Of a DNA stretch of 64,000 nucleotides, positions 63,926 to 64,000 are shown in pieces. The position numbers and the translations under genes were made by a program. The stretch spans positions 124,001-188,000 of the forward strand of contig CAZHEF010000001.1 in NCBI GenBank assembly GCA_964531645.1. The letters are read 5' to 3'. Source of the stretch: JBBIMS01 sp964531645 (GTDB lineage: Bacteria > Acidobacteriota > Aminicenantia > JBFLYD01 > JBBIMS01). Positions within the stretch are counted from its first letter, which is position 1. Every line of letters begins with the position of its first letter. The notes beneath the pieces were generated by a model. It was not told the DNA's origin and made no database searches. It saw only the letters and a list, made by a program, of their open reading frames with translations.

Positions 63926-64000
63926 TCACCCCTCCAACTCTTTAATTTTTATATCTTTATCATTTTATTTAAAAACCATTTTCTAAAAACTTCGCCTTTT

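Overview
The window is a 64 kb chromosomal segment, AT-rich and densely coded, from a Gram-negative (diderm) bacterium. Evidence for two membranes: an MtrB/PioB-type outer-membrane barrel ending in Phe, a LolA-like exported protein, a penicillin-binding protein 1C and many Sec signal peptides. The mix of exported S9, tricorn-like S41, M28 and M1 peptidases, DUF362, DUF4097 and two-component-regulator propellers suggests a protein-degrading anaerobe related to Acidobacteriota/Aminicenantes. That placement is inference; there is no rRNA gene here to fix it.

Layout. 1-7.4 kb: end of a probable pyrD, pyrF, a YIP1 protein, a frameshifted propeller gene, tRNA-Leu, a membrane coiled-coil protein, an S9 peptidase, an SDR epimerase and coaE. 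7.5-9.9 kb: a graveyard holding a shattered helical-repeat gene, tRNA-Val and a decayed RelE/antitoxin pair. 10-20.6 kb: nnrDE-tsaE, a DUF362/tricorn/M28 operon, a FabK-like fragment and mutS. 20.8-28 kb: a 14-blade propeller diguanylate cyclase, a PilZ protein, a decaheme cytochrome and an MtrB-like porin, forming an electron conduit beside a c-di-GMP pair. 28.3-34.2 kb: moaA, four prepilin-like genes with a sigma54-like promoter, an NtrC-type activator and a DUF374 acyltransferase. 34.2-37.3 kb: recA, a membrane protein and a decayed restriction-modification system. 37.4-43 kb: DPP-IV-like peptidase, pbpC and a LolA-like protein. 43-46 kb: tRNA-Thr, tRNA-Ser, the classical SRP RNA-dnaX-ybaB-recR block and an unknown gene. 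47-51.8 kb: a five-gene ECF sigma/anti-sigma/DUF4097 operon with an ECF-type promoter, DUF2007 and a TPR-thioredoxin protein with an altered active site. 51.8-64 kb: M1 peptidase, SdpR/SdpI, a beta-hydroxyacid dehydrogenase, a CDF transporter, small proteins, a D-threonine-aldolase-like enzyme, asnB, and a GAF/AraC-type regulator split by one in-frame stop.

How they work together. Exported peptidases (five in the window) would supply amino acids. The cytochrome-porin pair would pass respiratory electrons across the outer membrane. c-di-GMP enzymes, prepilins and the ECF operon look like surface and envelope control. At least ten genes are broken or truncated; some may be real decay (toxin-antitoxin, restriction-modification) and some could be assembly errors in homopolymers. 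No CRISPR array, transposase or phage gene was seen.
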